Shown: positions 9,513 through 19,533, counted from the stretch's first letter. The stretch: DNA of 51,274 nucleotides from Flavobacterium tibetense (GCF_003293845.1 NZ_QLST01000016.1:1-51274); one strand, 5' to 3'. Made by a program: numbers and translations. The notes: a model not told the origin generated them from the letters alone.

Positions 9513-11477
9513 TTATTTGTTTAATACTAAAGTGATTTTATTAAAATCTGCAGCAGCATTAATCACATCTTTATATGAATCAAAATGTTCTAAAGGATAG
9601 TTGATAATATTATAAAATTCATTGTTTTCAATGATGATTTCATTTTTATTCTGTTTGTATGAACTTACAAATCCTGCTTCAGTTTTACCATTAATTTCAG
9701 TTTTATAATCCATGTTAAAATTTTCAAGATTTTTAACTACTATATTTTCTGGAAGTTTAATGATAATTTTTCTATAATACGAATGTGGATAATCAATTTC
9801 TACGGGAAGTTTTCTTTTGTGTTCTTGGTACAATTCCATTTGGGAACCAATTGTTTTACCAATACTGAATAAATAGGTATTTCCCGCTTTTTGAATCAAA
9901 TCGCTACCTTCAAAAGTTAAATCTAGATGGAATGGTTTTTTTCCAATGTTTTCTAAACCGTCATTTTTAGATTTAATTGTCGTTGGTTGTTTTTCACCTG
10001 TATAATTTTGGGCAATACTTTTTAAAATATCTTTATATTGTTCTTCCGAAATAAAATCTTTCATTGGTTGAAAATTTAATCCAGAATAACCGCCATAAGT
10101 TAAATTGGTTGTAATTATTGGGTTTTCTAAATCTTTGGTGAAATCAACAGTGATTTCCATTGTGTCATGAGTTAATTCAACACCTGGAATAGTAATGAAT
10201 CCTTTTTCACCAATTCCCATTTTAATTCCTGCAAATTCTTTAGATTTAATAAATAATCCATGATTATTAGCCAAATTGGCTGGAATTAATGGAATTCTAT
10301 ATTCAATTTCTGTTGGAGTTAAAAATTTATTGATGGAAGGAAAATAAAGTAAAATTTCATCAAGATTTTCATAACTTTCAAATTCAATATCAAAAGGAGT
10401 ATCAAATCTATCTGATGCAAAAACAATTTGTGATTCTATATTGAATTGATTTAAAACGGCAATATACAAACGTAAAATATCACCTTGACTTGCTTGTTTA
10501 GATTTTATAATATCTGTAATTGTTTCTTTTGAATCGTAATAACGGTTATAGGTAATTGATTTTTTAATTTTATCTTCAATATTCCAAAGTTGTTCTTGAA
10601 GGTTGTTATTTTTTGCAATACTTTTACAAAAATCGGCAACTGTTTTAGTGTCTTTCTTGTCTAGAGTTGTATAGAAACGTTCATAAATATTTGATGAGAA
10701 TTCTTTGAAATTATACAAATTTTTGGCACCACTATACAGGTTTTGGTCTAGTTTATAACTTAAATATTTAATTTTTGATCTCCAATTAGAGTACTTTTCA
10801 TCATCAGGTAAAGCTTCAATATTTTTTTCGTTAATTGTTAATTTTGTACTAGTTTCAGAAGTTTCGGTATCAAATACTGGTTCACTTAATCCATTATAAA
10901 CTTTTGTTTTAAAAACAAGATGTTTTGGATAGATTAATTCAAAGTTAGCTTGAACAATTGGAATGTCGCTTTGCATTCTAAAAGTTTTGCCGTTTAAAGT
11001 TGGAAATTCTTCTAAAATAAAAACTTTTTCTATAATCGCACCTTTTTCAAGTCCGTTTACAGCAAAATAGTTGAATTTCAGGTTTCTTTCTTCATCTATT
11101 TCTTCTTTAATGTCTTTTTTGTTTAGTGTAATTATTTTTCCATTTTTTAAAATTACTCGGGCTTCATTTTTTATTACATTAACATTTTGTCCCATTGGTA
11201 AATAAATTTTATTGTTTTTTTCAATGGCGTCATCAGAATTAATAAAAATTCTATCGTGTAGTAAGTAGTATTGTTTGGCTCCGTTTTTATCAACGATAAT
11301 CTCAATTTTATTCTTTTTACTTAAAATGATTTCATTTTCAGATTTAAATTGTTCTGGTATTTCTAATGCTTCTGGTTTCTCACTCCAAGTATAATTTTTG
11401 AAACTATACTCTTGTGCACAAACAAGATTAGAAATAAATAATAAGGTGATAACGAAACTGATTTTTTTGATTACCAT
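9513..11477 (-). CDS. Exported DUF3857 protein with degenerate transglutaminase-like domain
   Basis: This 654-residue protein starts with a signal peptide (MVIKKISFVITLLFISNLVCAQ). It has an N-terminal DUF3857-type beta domain and a central transglutaminase-like segment (about residues 300-400). Where active relatives have GDCKD, this protein reads ASQGDILRLYIAVLN, with no cysteine, and the catalytic His-Asp context is not obvious. It is probably a non-enzymatic paralogue of its upstream neighbour. The start lies 4 bases after the stop of that neighbour (11482), so the genes are almost certainly co-transcribed and perhaps translationally coupled. The cellular role is unknown; a periplasmic or surface location is inferred from the signal peptide. 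Confidence 0.82.
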   Translation of the reverse strand: MVIKKISFVITLLFISNLVCAQEYSFKNYTWSEKPEALEIPEQFKSENEIILSKKNKIEIIVDKNGAKQYYLLHDRIFINSDDAIEKNNKIYLPMGQNVNVIKNEARVILKNGKIITLNKKDIKEEIDEERNLKFNYFAVNGLEKGAIIEKVFILEEFPTLNGKTFRMQSDIPIVQANFELIYPKHLVFKTKVYNGLSEPVFDTETSETSTKLTINEKNIEALPDDEKYSNWRSKIKYLSYKLDQNLYSGAKNLYNFKEFSSNIYERFYTTLDKKDTKTVADFCKSIAKNNNLQEQLWNIEDKIKKSITYNRYYDSKETITDIIKSKQASQGDILRLYIAVLNQFNIESQIVFASDRFDTPFDIEFESYENLDEILLYFPSINKFLTPTEIEYRIPLIPANLANNHGLFIKSKEFAGIKMGIGEKGFITIPGVELTHDTMEITVDFTKDLENPIITTNLTYGGYSGLNFQPMKDFISEEQYKDILKSIAQNYTGEKQPTTIKSKNDGLENIGKKPFHLDLTFEGSDLIQKAGNTYLFSIGKTIGSQMELYQEHKRKLPVEIDYPHSYYRKIIIKLPENIVVKNLENFNMDYKTEINGKTEAGFVSSYKQNKNEIIIENNEFYNIINYPLEHFDSYKDVINAAADFNKITLVLNK

Positions 11478-11481
11478 GATT

Positions 11482-13419
11482 TTATTTTGTTTTTGATAAT
11501 ATAATTGACTCGCTGTAGTTTGATTTTAATTGTTTTAAGCTTTCATTCCAAAGTGCAAAATCTTCTTTATTGATTAGATTTTTTTTCAGTTGAATTTTGT
11601 AATTTACCCCAATAGTGTTTTTTTGTTGTTCGAAAGTAATGCTGATTTTCATTAATTCATTGTCAATTAACTCATTTTTTGGATAATTCTTAACCTTATA
11701 GTTTTCTGGAATTGCAAGTTCATAATCCAAATTAAAAATTGATACAATTTCGAAATCATAGCTAGTTGTTCTGTCAATTTCTATTGGGTTTTTATCGAAA
11801 ATTTTATTTAGAAAAAGATTAATGTAAATCTCATTATCAACGTTAATTAAATAACTGTCCAACTCAAAGTCATAGTTGATATTATAGGACAAATCTCTAT
11901 TTGTTGCATTTTCTTCACTAAAATCAATTAGTTTGAACTTGTTGTTTCCTTTTAGTACTAAGTTTTTGATAATGTCGAATCTTCTTTTTCCAGTATTATC
12001 ACCAAGATAAGCAATTGGATATGTTCTGTTAAATCCGTTGTATTCAACTCTACCTTTTCCTTTTAATAAACCATTTTCAATTGTCAATTTAATGACATCA
12101 TTTACTTGATTTACTTCTGCGTTTATAATTGGAACTTTTACAATTTCGTAGCCATTAGGTGTATTAATAAGTGCTTCTTTGTCTTGAATAAATGCTGTAG
12201 GTAAACCGTAACGCGTTTCTCTATCTGTTGCATCTAAAAAAATATATTTTGAGCCATTTTTGTAAGCTGCAATCATATGATTATCAACTGCTGGAGTAGG
12301 TAATTCATTATAGCTATATGGGATTTCTCTTGTGCCAATCCAACATAAATATACATTTTTAATACCTGCATAACTTGCCATAGTAACAATAATGCTCGAC
12401 ATATCTTTGCAATCACCAAATTTGCGTTCAAAAACTAAATTAGCTTCTCTTGGAATAAAGCCTTCATAACCATTTTCAAAAGCAATGTACTTGATGTTGT
12501 CTTTTACCCAATAAAAAATAGCTTTTACTTTTTCTTCTTCCGAATTTAGGTTTTTCGTTAAATCAACAGCTAATTCTTTTAAATCTTCATTTTCCTCCTT
12601 ATTGATGTTGTCTACAAAACCTTTATAATATTTGTGAAGCCTATTAACATCATCTAAAACTTCAATTTTTTCGTTGTTGATGGTGTAATCTTTAATGTAA
12701 ACATCAATATGGGGAATAAAATGTAAAACTCCAGGACCACTAGATTCAAATTTTTGAGGCATGATGTCTCTTTGTGTCCAAGAATAAACGGTTTTCCCTT
12801 TTTTTTCAGACTTTGTAAGGATTATAGAATTGTTAGGGTCGTTAAAAATTTTATAACCAATGTTAATATTTTTATCCGTTATCAATTCAAAAGTTGCATT
12901 TTTAATTGGATATCCACTTCCAAAAATAAATTTGTGTAATAAGAATGGATCTAAAAATTCTCTTTTATATGAATAAGATTTCTTTGCGCCAGCTTCTAAG
13001 TTAGTAAATATTAAATTGCGCTTTCTTACATCATCGAAAAAAATATTACTTCCGTTTGATTGTTTTTCATTGGTTTGCGTAACTTTAATTTTTTTCTCTT
13101 TACCATTAACATTCACAATAGAGTAGGCGTCATAACTTATAAGCTTAACTAAATCAGAATATGTAAATGATTCTTGATTGTTATGAATACCACTTTCAGA
13201 CAAAATAACCGATTCCATTTCGGTATTTTGAATGATTTTTAATTTGTTTTTTTCTATAAAGATTTCATATGATTGATAATCTTTTGTGATAATTTCTTTT
13301 TGGTCTGGATATTCATTTTTAAGTTCTTGGAACGAATATTGAGCAAAACTATTCCAAGAAATTAGAATGAAGAAAACTAAAAGTTTATTGGATGATTTTA
13401 ACCAATTCATCTGAGTCAT
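11482..13419 (-). CDS. Exported DUF3857/transglutaminase-like protein
   Basis: The 645-residue product has a signal peptide (NKLLVFFILISWNSFAQ), a DUF3857-type N-terminal region and a transglutaminase-like core near residues 290-410. A complete Cys-His-Asp triad is visible: FGDCKDMSS, then VDNHMIAA, then FLDATD. It may therefore be an active papain-like transglutaminase or cysteine protease in the cell envelope; the substrate is unknown. The start ATG at 13419 lies inside the end of the upstream TPR/MORN gene (35-base overlap); an ATG three codons later (13410) is an alternative. It is the middle gene of a three-gene operon. Confidence 0.85.
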   Translation of the reverse strand: MTQMNWLKSSNKLLVFFILISWNSFAQYSFQELKNEYPDQKEIITKDYQSYEIFIEKNKLKIIQNTEMESVILSESGIHNNQESFTYSDLVKLISYDAYSIVNVNGKEKKIKVTQTNEKQSNGSNIFFDDVRKRNLIFTNLEAGAKKSYSYKREFLDPFLLHKFIFGSGYPIKNATFELITDKNINIGYKIFNDPNNSIILTKSEKKGKTVYSWTQRDIMPQKFESSGPGVLHFIPHIDVYIKDYTINNEKIEVLDDVNRLHKYYKGFVDNINKEENEDLKELAVDLTKNLNSEEEKVKAIFYWVKDNIKYIAFENGYEGFIPREANLVFERKFGDCKDMSSIIVTMASYAGIKNVYLCWIGTREIPYSYNELPTPAVDNHMIAAYKNGSKYIFLDATDRETRYGLPTAFIQDKEALINTPNGYEIVKVPIINAEVNQVNDVIKLTIENGLLKGKGRVEYNGFNRTYPIAYLGDNTGKRRFDIIKNLVLKGNNKFKLIDFSEENATNRDLSYNINYDFELDSYLINVDNEIYINLFLNKIFDKNPIEIDRTTSYDFEIVSIFNLDYELAIPENYKVKNYPKNELIDNELMKISITFEQQKNTIGVNYKIQLKKNLINKEDFALWNESLKQLKSNYSESIILSKTK

Positions 13420-16400
13420 ATTTTTTAGTTACTAGTAATTTTCCGTTTTTGTAAATTAAAAAATCACCATGTAATTCGTCATTTTCAAAAGTTGCTGTAA
13501 TCCATGGTCTTCCTTCTTCATCAAAATAATTTTGTTCACCAAAGTAATCCGAATTTTTGAAATTTTCTCTTTTATAAATTTTTCCATTGGAATAATATTC
13601 AATACGATTGCCTTCTAAAATTCCATTTTTGTAATTGGCTTCATATTCTGGATTTCCTTCTTTATTTTGAACAATTAATTTTCCAGTAATATTTCCTTTC
13701 TCAATTTGGAATTTAATAGCTAATTTTCCATTTGGATATTTAGATTCAATTATAGCAGTTTCATTAACGATCTCAATTGGTGTGCCAAAAACGCCTTCAC
13801 TATTTAAATTAGAATACTGAATTGCCATATTGTTTTCGTAAACAACTTTTAAAATTGGAGTTCCTTCTTGGTTGTAATAAATATAGTCTCCTTCATTTGA
13901 TCCATCAAAACTGGTGTATTCGTACATTTTTTTTCCACTTTTGAAAAAACGCACGGTTTTTCCATTATTTTCTCCAAATGTAAATTCATCAATTAATCTT
14001 AAATTTCCAACTAAATCGTATATCTTATCAATTCCGTGTAATTTACCATTGTAATAGTTTCTTTCATATTGAATGGTTCCATACGGACTGTAATATTTAT
14101 AGGAATTGTGTCTTACTCCATTTTTGAATTCCATATCTACAATTGGAGTTCCTGTATTTTCTTTTGAAGTATATTTTCCATTAAAATTACCATTGACAAT
14201 AGAAAATTCTGAAGTTGTTGTCTTATTGTTCGTTATTGTTATTTTTCCATTTTTGTTTATATAATCAATTTCATAATCCTTGTGGTTATTGATATCAAAA
14301 CTTTCATTTAAAACGGCATCCCCTTCGTTATATTTTGTTTTTTGAGAAATTTGTCCGTTTTGTCTGTAAGTTATTCTAGAATTATGTAGTTCGCCGTTTT
14401 TATAGAATCCTTCAACTTTTACCTTTCCATTTGGATAGTAAGCAGTAAACGGACCATTTTGTGTACCATTTGAATAATAATATATATCACTTAAAATACC
14501 GTTGTCATAAACTTCATAAAGACCATTTATTTTATCATCTTTATAGTTTGAGATTGAATTTAATTCGCCTGTTCTATTATAATTATAACTTAATCCTTGT
14601 TGTAAATCAGCTACATTATTTTCTTTTATTCGTAAATAGCCATTTGAAAAATAATAATTCCATTCGCCGTTTTTCTTTCCTTTGTCATAATTACCACTTA
14701 CGATAACATTTCCGTTTAAATTAGCAATTTGGAATGGTTTTTTCTGTAAACTCACTTCTTTTGGTTTTGCTGCGTTTTTTGTGTATTGTAATCCTGATTT
14801 TAATTCATTTCCTTTATAAATTTCTTCAAAATACTTTTCTCCTCTAATTGAAAAATAACTATAAGAAGTTAATTGTTCTTTAGCGTCAAAAATCAATTCT
14901 GATGATTTTTCTCCAGTGATATGATAATTTATGGTTTTAGTGATTTTTCCAGCAGTGTAAAAGCTTTCTGAATTCAATTTTGAGTTAGTGTAATATTCTT
15001 TGTAGTTACCTTCCACTTTCCCATTTTTATAAGTTGCTTCAGCTTTAAGAACCTTTCCGTCAAAAAATTGTTGGTAGTTTCCTTCTAAAAGATCATTCTT
15101 GTAATTTGCTGTGTAAGTAATATCTCCAACTTCATTATAGATAATATACTTTCCATCAAGCTTACCATTATTGTAAACAACTTCAGAGCTTTTAGTTCCA
15201 TCTGCATGATAGCAGGTTAAAGTTCCGTTTCGTTCCCCTTCAGTAAAATTTAATTCACATCTTTTAGAACCATTTCCATAGAATGTTGTGCTCAATCCAT
15301 GAAGTTTTCCATCCTTATAATTTTCAACCGTATTTAGTTTTCCATTTTCAAATTCTTTAACTTCTCCGTCAAGCTTTCCATTTTTGAAGTTTCTTTCAAG
15401 ATCAACATTTCCTTTTTCGTCAAAATAGATTTGTTTTCCATGAAGTTCGTCGTTCTCAAGATTTAGTTCTCCAATAATATTTCCATTGTCATCTAACAAG
15501 GCAAATTTTCCTTGTTTTTTCCCGTTGATAACATTTCCAACTAAGTATGGGCGACCATCTTCTATAAAAGTGATTACATCTTGTTTTTTGCCAAAATGAT
15601 TAACACTTCTTTTGGCATAAACATTCCAAAGATCTTTAATGATGTAACTTTCATAAAACGCAGTGATTTTCTTTTTGTGTGTGGTTAGTTTTTTTCCTAA
15701 ATCTTCTTCTAAACTTAATAAGATATAGTAACTATAAGCCTCAAAATGATTTTTACTCATCAAGTCCTTAATCCAAGGAATATAAGTGGTTTCAAAGAAA
15801 CCGTCTTGCATTTTATGCTCTTTGGTATACTCCATTACCGCTTGCATCTGACGGATAATTACATCATCAAAACTAGATTTAACTTTGTAAGCTTTTCGCA
15901 ATGGTAATTGATTTGAAAGTATAGTTTCAATTTCGCTAAAATCATCTCCTGATTCAGAGAATTTTAGGTCTCCTTTAGTAATATAATTTTCACCATACTT
16001 TTTATTCAATTTGGTAATTGTTTCACTAGCATATCTTCCTGTCGGATTTAGAATTAAATAGCTTAGTAAAGCCAAAGTTCCTTCAGTAACATTACCATTT
16101 TCTAAAGCCAAGCTACCAAGGAAATAATGACCCGATGTTAAATTTGGATTAATTGTAACCACTTTTTTCAAGATATCTACACTTTTTTGTAAGTCACCTT
16201 TTCTTAAATATAGAATACCTTGATTATATAGAAAATTCGAAGAATTACTCATGTAAATTGCGCCTTCTTCAAATATTTTTTCTGCTTTTTCATACTCTTT
16301 TTCATCGCTTAAAAAACTTCCGTAAGAAGTATACATTATTGGCTTTTCCTTCATACTGCCATTATTGTATAAATCCTCAAAATGCTTTCTTAATTCTTCT

Positions 16401-16639
16401 TTTTTTCCTGCAGCAGACAACGCCAAGCCAATTTCATATTGTGCGGTTAAATATTTATCATCGTATTTTGAAATTTTTTGATACTCTTTAACAGCATCGT
16501 CATATTTTTCATTGTAATAACTTCTTAATCCATTAGTTAAGATTGAGTCGGTATTGTATGAGAAACTGTAATCTTTTTTGTTTTGAGAGTAACTACTAAT
16601 GCTTGCAAGTACAAAGATTGCTAAAAATATTTTTTTCAT
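13385..16639 (-). CDS. Exported TPR and MORN-repeat protein
   Basis: This 1084-residue protein starts with a signal peptide (MKKIFLAIFVLASISSYSQ). Residues of about 25-215 form TPR-like helical repeats (for example DAVKEYQKISKYDDKYLTAQYEIGLAL). From about residue 365 to the end there are more than twenty MORN_2/YwqK-type repeats with the pattern Y-NG-(K/V)-x-(G/N)-x-x-x-x-Y. MORN_2 repeats are beta-hairpin modules often found in exported Bacteroidota proteins of unknown function; related YwqK proteins are annotated as antitoxins, but nothing here shows a toxin partner. It is the first gene of the operon with the two DUF3857 proteins, which suggests a joint envelope function. Confidence 0.87.
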   Translation of the reverse strand: MKKIFLAIFVLASISSYSQNKKDYSFSYNTDSILTNGLRSYYNEKYDDAVKEYQKISKYDDKYLTAQYEIGLALSAAGKKEELRKHFEDLYNNGSMKEKPIMYTSYGSFLSDEKEYEKAEKIFEEGAIYMSNSSNFLYNQGILYLRKGDLQKSVDILKKVVTINPNLTSGHYFLGSLALENGNVTEGTLALLSYLILNPTGRYASETITKLNKKYGENYITKGDLKFSESGDDFSEIETILSNQLPLRKAYKVKSSFDDVIIRQMQAVMEYTKEHKMQDGFFETTYIPWIKDLMSKNHFEAYSYYILLSLEEDLGKKLTTHKKKITAFYESYIIKDLWNVYAKRSVNHFGKKQDVITFIEDGRPYLVGNVINGKKQGKFALLDDNGNIIGELNLENDELHGKQIYFDEKGNVDLERNFKNGKLDGEVKEFENGKLNTVENYKDGKLHGLSTTFYGNGSKRCELNFTEGERNGTLTCYHADGTKSSEVVYNNGKLDGKYIIYNEVGDITYTANYKNDLLEGNYQQFFDGKVLKAEATYKNGKVEGNYKEYYTNSKLNSESFYTAGKITKTINYHITGEKSSELIFDAKEQLTSYSYFSIRGEKYFEEIYKGNELKSGLQYTKNAAKPKEVSLQKKPFQIANLNGNVIVSGNYDKGKKNGEWNYYFSNGYLRIKENNVADLQQGLSYNYNRTGELNSISNYKDDKINGLYEVYDNGILSDIYYYSNGTQNGPFTAYYPNGKVKVEGFYKNGELHNSRITYRQNGQISQKTKYNEGDAVLNESFDINNHKDYEIDYINKNGKITITNNKTTTSEFSIVNGNFNGKYTSKENTGTPIVDMEFKNGVRHNSYKYYSPYGTIQYERNYYNGKLHGIDKIYDLVGNLRLIDEFTFGENNGKTVRFFKSGKKMYEYTSFDGSNEGDYIYYNQEGTPILKVVYENNMAIQYSNLNSEGVFGTPIEIVNETAIIESKYPNGKLAIKFQIEKGNITGKLIVQNKEGNPEYEANYKNGILEGNRIEYYSNGKIYKRENFKNSDYFGEQNYFDEEGRPWITATFENDELHGDFLIYKNGKLLVTKKYDSDELVKIIQ

Positions 16640-16658
16640 TTGGAGTAATAAATTTTTC

Positions 16659-16666
16659 CAAATATA
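16659..16666 (-). promoter_or_regulatory. Candidate -7 element of the TPR/MORN operon
   Basis: On the minus strand TATATTTG matches TAnnTTTG about 20 bases before the ATG at 16639. No clean -33 TTG is seen. The short leader is typical of this group. Confidence 0.5.
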
Positions 16667-16725
16667 AATTTAAAATTTGAAAAGTACAGAAGTTGCTTGA
16701 AAATAAATTAGGAATTTATTCACAT

Positions 16726-17766
16726 TTATTTTGATAACAGATTAACATGCTCAAAATGCTTTTTAAACTCTTTCTTACCAATGGAATACGCAATTGGTTT
16801 TTTCCCTTTCTTTTCTTCAAATTTGGCAATTTTATAGAGACAATTGTAATGACGTATTAATTCTTTCCAACCAAAAAATAGCGAATGTTTGGGGTCGTAC
16901 ATGTGTGTTGGTTCGCTTATTACGCCATTGATTTCTATGATTTTGAAGTGTTTGCCATTTTCTAAATCGGAAAAATTATCGAACATAATATCCATTCTAC
17001 CGTAGTTAAAACCTTTTATTTGATTACAAATGGAATTAAAAGTTGTCGTTAGTTCGTCCGAAATTAAATGACTTTCATCAATGAATTTTGCGCCTCTACA
17101 ATGATTCCCAAAAGGAACTAAAGTCACTTTTTCATTTTCAACTGGAATGCTATTTAAATTAATTTTTGGATTTTTAGCCAAGGTTTCCAATTGAAAGGCA
17201 AATCGCGGATTTTTTAATAACAACTCTTGAATTGTATTTTTTCCGTTTCCAATAACCGTTAAAAACTCTTTAGAAACAATTCCTGTGATTTTTCCCTGAT
17301 TTTCATTGGGTAATTTAACATAAAACAAGCCAATTTCATTGGAATAAGGAACTAATTCTTGAACTAAAAAGGAATATGAAATCGAAGATAAAGTGTTTTT
17401 TAATTCTTGCTCTGTTTCAATTTTTTTTACAGCTGTTCCTCGAAGTCCAACATCAGGTTTTACAATAATTGGAAACGAAATTTCTTCTTTTTGAATGGAT
17501 TTTAAAATGGTTTCAAATGCCGTGTTTGGCTGAAATAATAAGGTTTTTGGATAATATTCTTTGGGAATGGTATCGTAAATTTCTTTTTTGGAAGTAGTAA
17601 AAAATCCACCGTTTGAAAACCCAGTATTGGCTAAACTAAAAAAGAATAAAGAACGCATTCGCAATGCATAATAGCCATATTGAAAATACACTGGCAAGTA
17701 TACGATTTGATACGGCCAATATTCCCAATGTGTGATTTTATGCCAAAGTAATTTCGTTTTTCTCAT
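16726..17766 (-). CDS. ATP-grasp domain protein
   Basis: The 346-residue protein shows an ATP-grasp ligase core: FPIIVKPDVGLRGTAVKKI (nucleotide-binding lysine and glycine-rich loop, about residues 98-116), FLVQELVPYSNEIGLFYV (metal and ATP contacts), and FKIIEINGVISEPTHMYDP near residue 275. The fold catalyses ATP-dependent carboxylate-amine ligation; the closest general family is D-alanine-D-alanine-ligase-like, but a role in peptidoglycan cannot be claimed. Its ATG overlaps the stop of the NRDE gene by 4 bases (17763-17766), so it is the last gene of a short operon. The N-terminal 60 residues are aromatic-rich and family-specific. Confidence 0.83.
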   Translation of the reverse strand: MRKTKLLWHKITHWEYWPYQIVYLPVYFQYGYYALRMRSLFFFSLANTGFSNGGFFTTSKKEIYDTIPKEYYPKTLLFQPNTAFETILKSIQKEEISFPIIVKPDVGLRGTAVKKIETEQELKNTLSSISYSFLVQELVPYSNEIGLFYVKLPNENQGKITGIVSKEFLTVIGNGKNTIQELLLKNPRFAFQLETLAKNPKINLNSIPVENEKVTLVPFGNHCRGAKFIDESHLISDELTTTFNSICNQIKGFNYGRMDIMFDNFSDLENGKHFKIIEINGVISEPTHMYDPKHSLFFGWKELIRHYNCLYKIAKFEEKKGKKPIAYSIGKKEFKKHFEHVNLLSK

Positions 17767-18440
17767 GATTCTAGTAAATCCAAATAATGCATTTCAATGG
17801 CATTGGGTTGCCAAATACATTGTGTTATGCTCACGGTTTTCAAGATGTTATTTCGGTTGATTTGCAAACCATAATCGGAATTCGTTGCTTGTTCAAATTG
17901 ATGAAAATGAAGCAGTTCATCAGCTGAAATATCTTTTTTTTCTTGAATAAATTGAGAAAACCAATTGGCGCGTTCTGCTCGAATTTCTGGTTCGTATAAA
18001 GTGGCTGAAGACCAAATATGCGGTTCTTCTTTATTGAATTCTTTTGTTGTTTTTTCTACGGAATTCCATTGCCATTGAACTAAAATTTCACCATCAAAAT
18101 ATACGATTGTAAAAGGTTCTATATTTTCTAAATCAATGTTTTTCCATTCCTCGATTGGGTTATCACTTCCAATTAAATCCAATAGAATTAATCCTCTACT
18201 TTTTCTGTAATTTCCTGTTGAAATGTGTTTTTCATTGGCACCATTTAACAAAATCAAAATTGCTTGTTCATCATGAGCAACCCAAGTGCCGCCAGCAGCT
18301 GTGTCTTTCGGGAAAGTAATTGTTTTACCGTTAATCTCGTATTTTTTTGGAGGAGTCGCTTTGCTACGAGACACTTTTTCATCCCGATTGGATGTTAAAC
18401 AATACCCGTTTTTAGTTCCAATGAAAGTTAACGTACACAT
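17763..18440 (-). CDS. NRDE family protein (TANGO2-like)
   Basis: The 225-residue product begins MCTLTFIGTKNGYCLTSNRD, including the family signature N-R-D-E at residues 18-21 and an N-terminal cysteine at position 2 as in Ntn-hydrolase-like relatives. GGTWVAHDE near residue 70 is also typical. The family is related to eukaryotic TANGO2; its biochemical function is not established with certainty. It overlaps the DinB-like gene upstream by 13 bases and the ATP-grasp gene downstream by 4 bases, so the three genes form a tightly packed operon. Confidence 0.88.
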   Translation of the reverse strand: MCTLTFIGTKNGYCLTSNRDEKVSRSKATPPKKYEINGKTITFPKDTAAGGTWVAHDEQAILILLNGANEKHISTGNYRKSRGLILLDLIGSDNPIEEWKNIDLENIEPFTIVYFDGEILVQWQWNSVEKTTKEFNKEEPHIWSSATLYEPEIRAERANWFSQFIQEKKDISADELLHFHQFEQATNSDYGLQINRNNILKTVSITQCIWQPNAIEMHYLDLLES

Positions 18441-18919
18441 TGTGATTCTCTGTAAACAATTGTAGATTGTGCAACGCCAAAATTCTCAGGAATTTCAAAG
18501 GATTGCAATTGCAATAAAGCGACTTTAATTAACGCTTGATGATGAATGCTATGTTCTAAGTTGTATAAAAGTTCGCGTTCGTAATTGGTTTCAATTTCCA
18601 ATGTAATTTCGGTTGTTCCTTGTTGTAATACCAATGATTTATTGGGTTTTTCAATAGTAGCAAGAAGTTTTTCAATTTGCTCAATAGCGAAGGTGCGGTG
18701 GGTTTCAATAGTTTTGTTTCTTGCTCGTTTGTCGTAATTTACAATGCCAATTTCATAGGAATGAATCAACGATTGATACATTTCAATAATGTGTCGCGTG
18801 TGCTCACCAATGGTTGCATTGCTAAGCATTGGAAAAGGTTGTGTATAACTGAAATCATCTAGCCGTTGTAAGACTTCGATGATTTCAGTAAAGTTATTTT
18901 TTATTTTGTTTTGGAGCAT
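18428..18919 (-). CDS. DinB-like four-helix protein
   Basis: The 163-residue protein is largely helical. It has histidines where DinB/YfiT-like metal-binding folds have them: GEHTRHIIEMY near residue 40 and EHSIHHQALIK near residue 128. This supports a DinB-superfamily assignment, but function in this superfamily ranges from thiol transferases to unknown. It is the first gene of the DinB-NRDE-ATP-grasp operon. A -7-like TAGATTTG lies on the minus strand at 18928-18935, 9 bases before the start codon, which is tight for a promoter. Confidence 0.72.
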   Translation of the reverse strand: MLQNKIKNNFTEIIEVLQRLDDFSYTQPFPMLSNATIGEHTRHIIEMYQSLIHSYEIGIVNYDKRARNKTIETHRTFAIEQIEKLLATIEKPNKSLVLQQGTTEITLEIETNYERELLYNLEHSIHHQALIKVALLQLQSFEIPENFGVAQSTIVYRESQCVR

Positions 18920-18984
18920 GAAAAATACAAATCTAAATCTTCATGCAAATTAGGAAAAATTTCATCCCAAAGTACAAAATCGAT

Positions 18985-19461
18985 TTATTTTTTTGGATTG
19001 GCAGGAATAAATTTGATAGAAACCGAGTTGGTACAATAGCGTTTCCCAGTAGTTTCTCGTGGTCCATCATCAAAAACGTGACCCAAATGTCCACCACAAC
19101 TAGCACACATAACTTCAGTACGAACCATTCCAAAACTCAAATCGTCTTTGTAAATCACGGAGCCTTTAATGGCTTTGTCAAATGATGGCCAACCGCAATG
19201 CGAATCAAATTTGGTATCCGATACAAATAATTCGGCTTCACAACCGGCGCAAACGTATTTTCCTTTTTCAAAATGATCCCAATATTCGCCCGTGTAAGCT
19301 CTTTCGGTGCCTTTTTTTCTCAGAATTTCAAATTCTACTGGCGAGAGTTGGGCTTTCCATTCTTGTTCGGTTTTGTTGACTTTTAAATTCATTTTTTCTT
19401 TGGTTTGAGATTGACAAGCTTGTAGTGTGAATACAAAAGCAAGTAATAAAAAATTTTTCAT
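18985..19461 (-). CDS. msrB: Peptide-methionine (R)-S-oxide reductase MsrB, lipoprotein form
   Basis: This 158-residue protein reduces methionine-R-sulfoxide in oxidised proteins. MsrB hallmarks are all present: Zn-binding CAGC (near residue 71) and CASC (near 120), FDSHCGWPSF, GGHLGHVFDDGP, and the catalytic cysteine in RYCTNSVSI near residue 144. The N terminus is a lipoprotein signal with lipobox LQAC (Cys16), so the enzyme is predicted to be anchored in the envelope rather than cytoplasmic. It is probably transcribed alone from a promoter at 19483-19510. No obvious terminator lies before the DinB-like gene. Confidence 0.95.
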   Translation of the reverse strand: MKNFLLLAFVFTLQACQSQTKEKMNLKVNKTEQEWKAQLSPVEFEILRKKGTERAYTGEYWDHFEKGKYVCAGCEAELFVSDTKFDSHCGWPSFDKAIKGSVIYKDDLSFGMVRTEVMCASCGGHLGHVFDDGPRETTGKRYCTNSVSIKFIPANPKK

Positions 19462-19482
19462 AACATTTTGTTTTATGAATCT

Positions 19483-19510
19483 TAAAAGTACGTTTTTGTA
19501 TTGGTAACAA
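19483..19510 (-). promoter_or_regulatory. Candidate promoter of msrB
   Basis: On the minus strand TTG (19508-19510), 17 bases, then TACTTTTA (19483-19490), one mismatch from TAnnTTTG. It lies 22-49 bases upstream of the msrB start. Confidence 0.5.
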
Positions 19511-19533
19511 CTGTTAATGAATTGACAAAACTA

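Noticed and set aside
13385..16639. Toxin-antitoxin system based on YwqK/MORN_2 similarity
   Set aside because: The repeats are in a large exported protein and no toxin gene is adjacent.
18933..19133. Short frames overlapping msrB on either strand
   Set aside because: They lie in other frames of a clearly identified gene and have no independent support.
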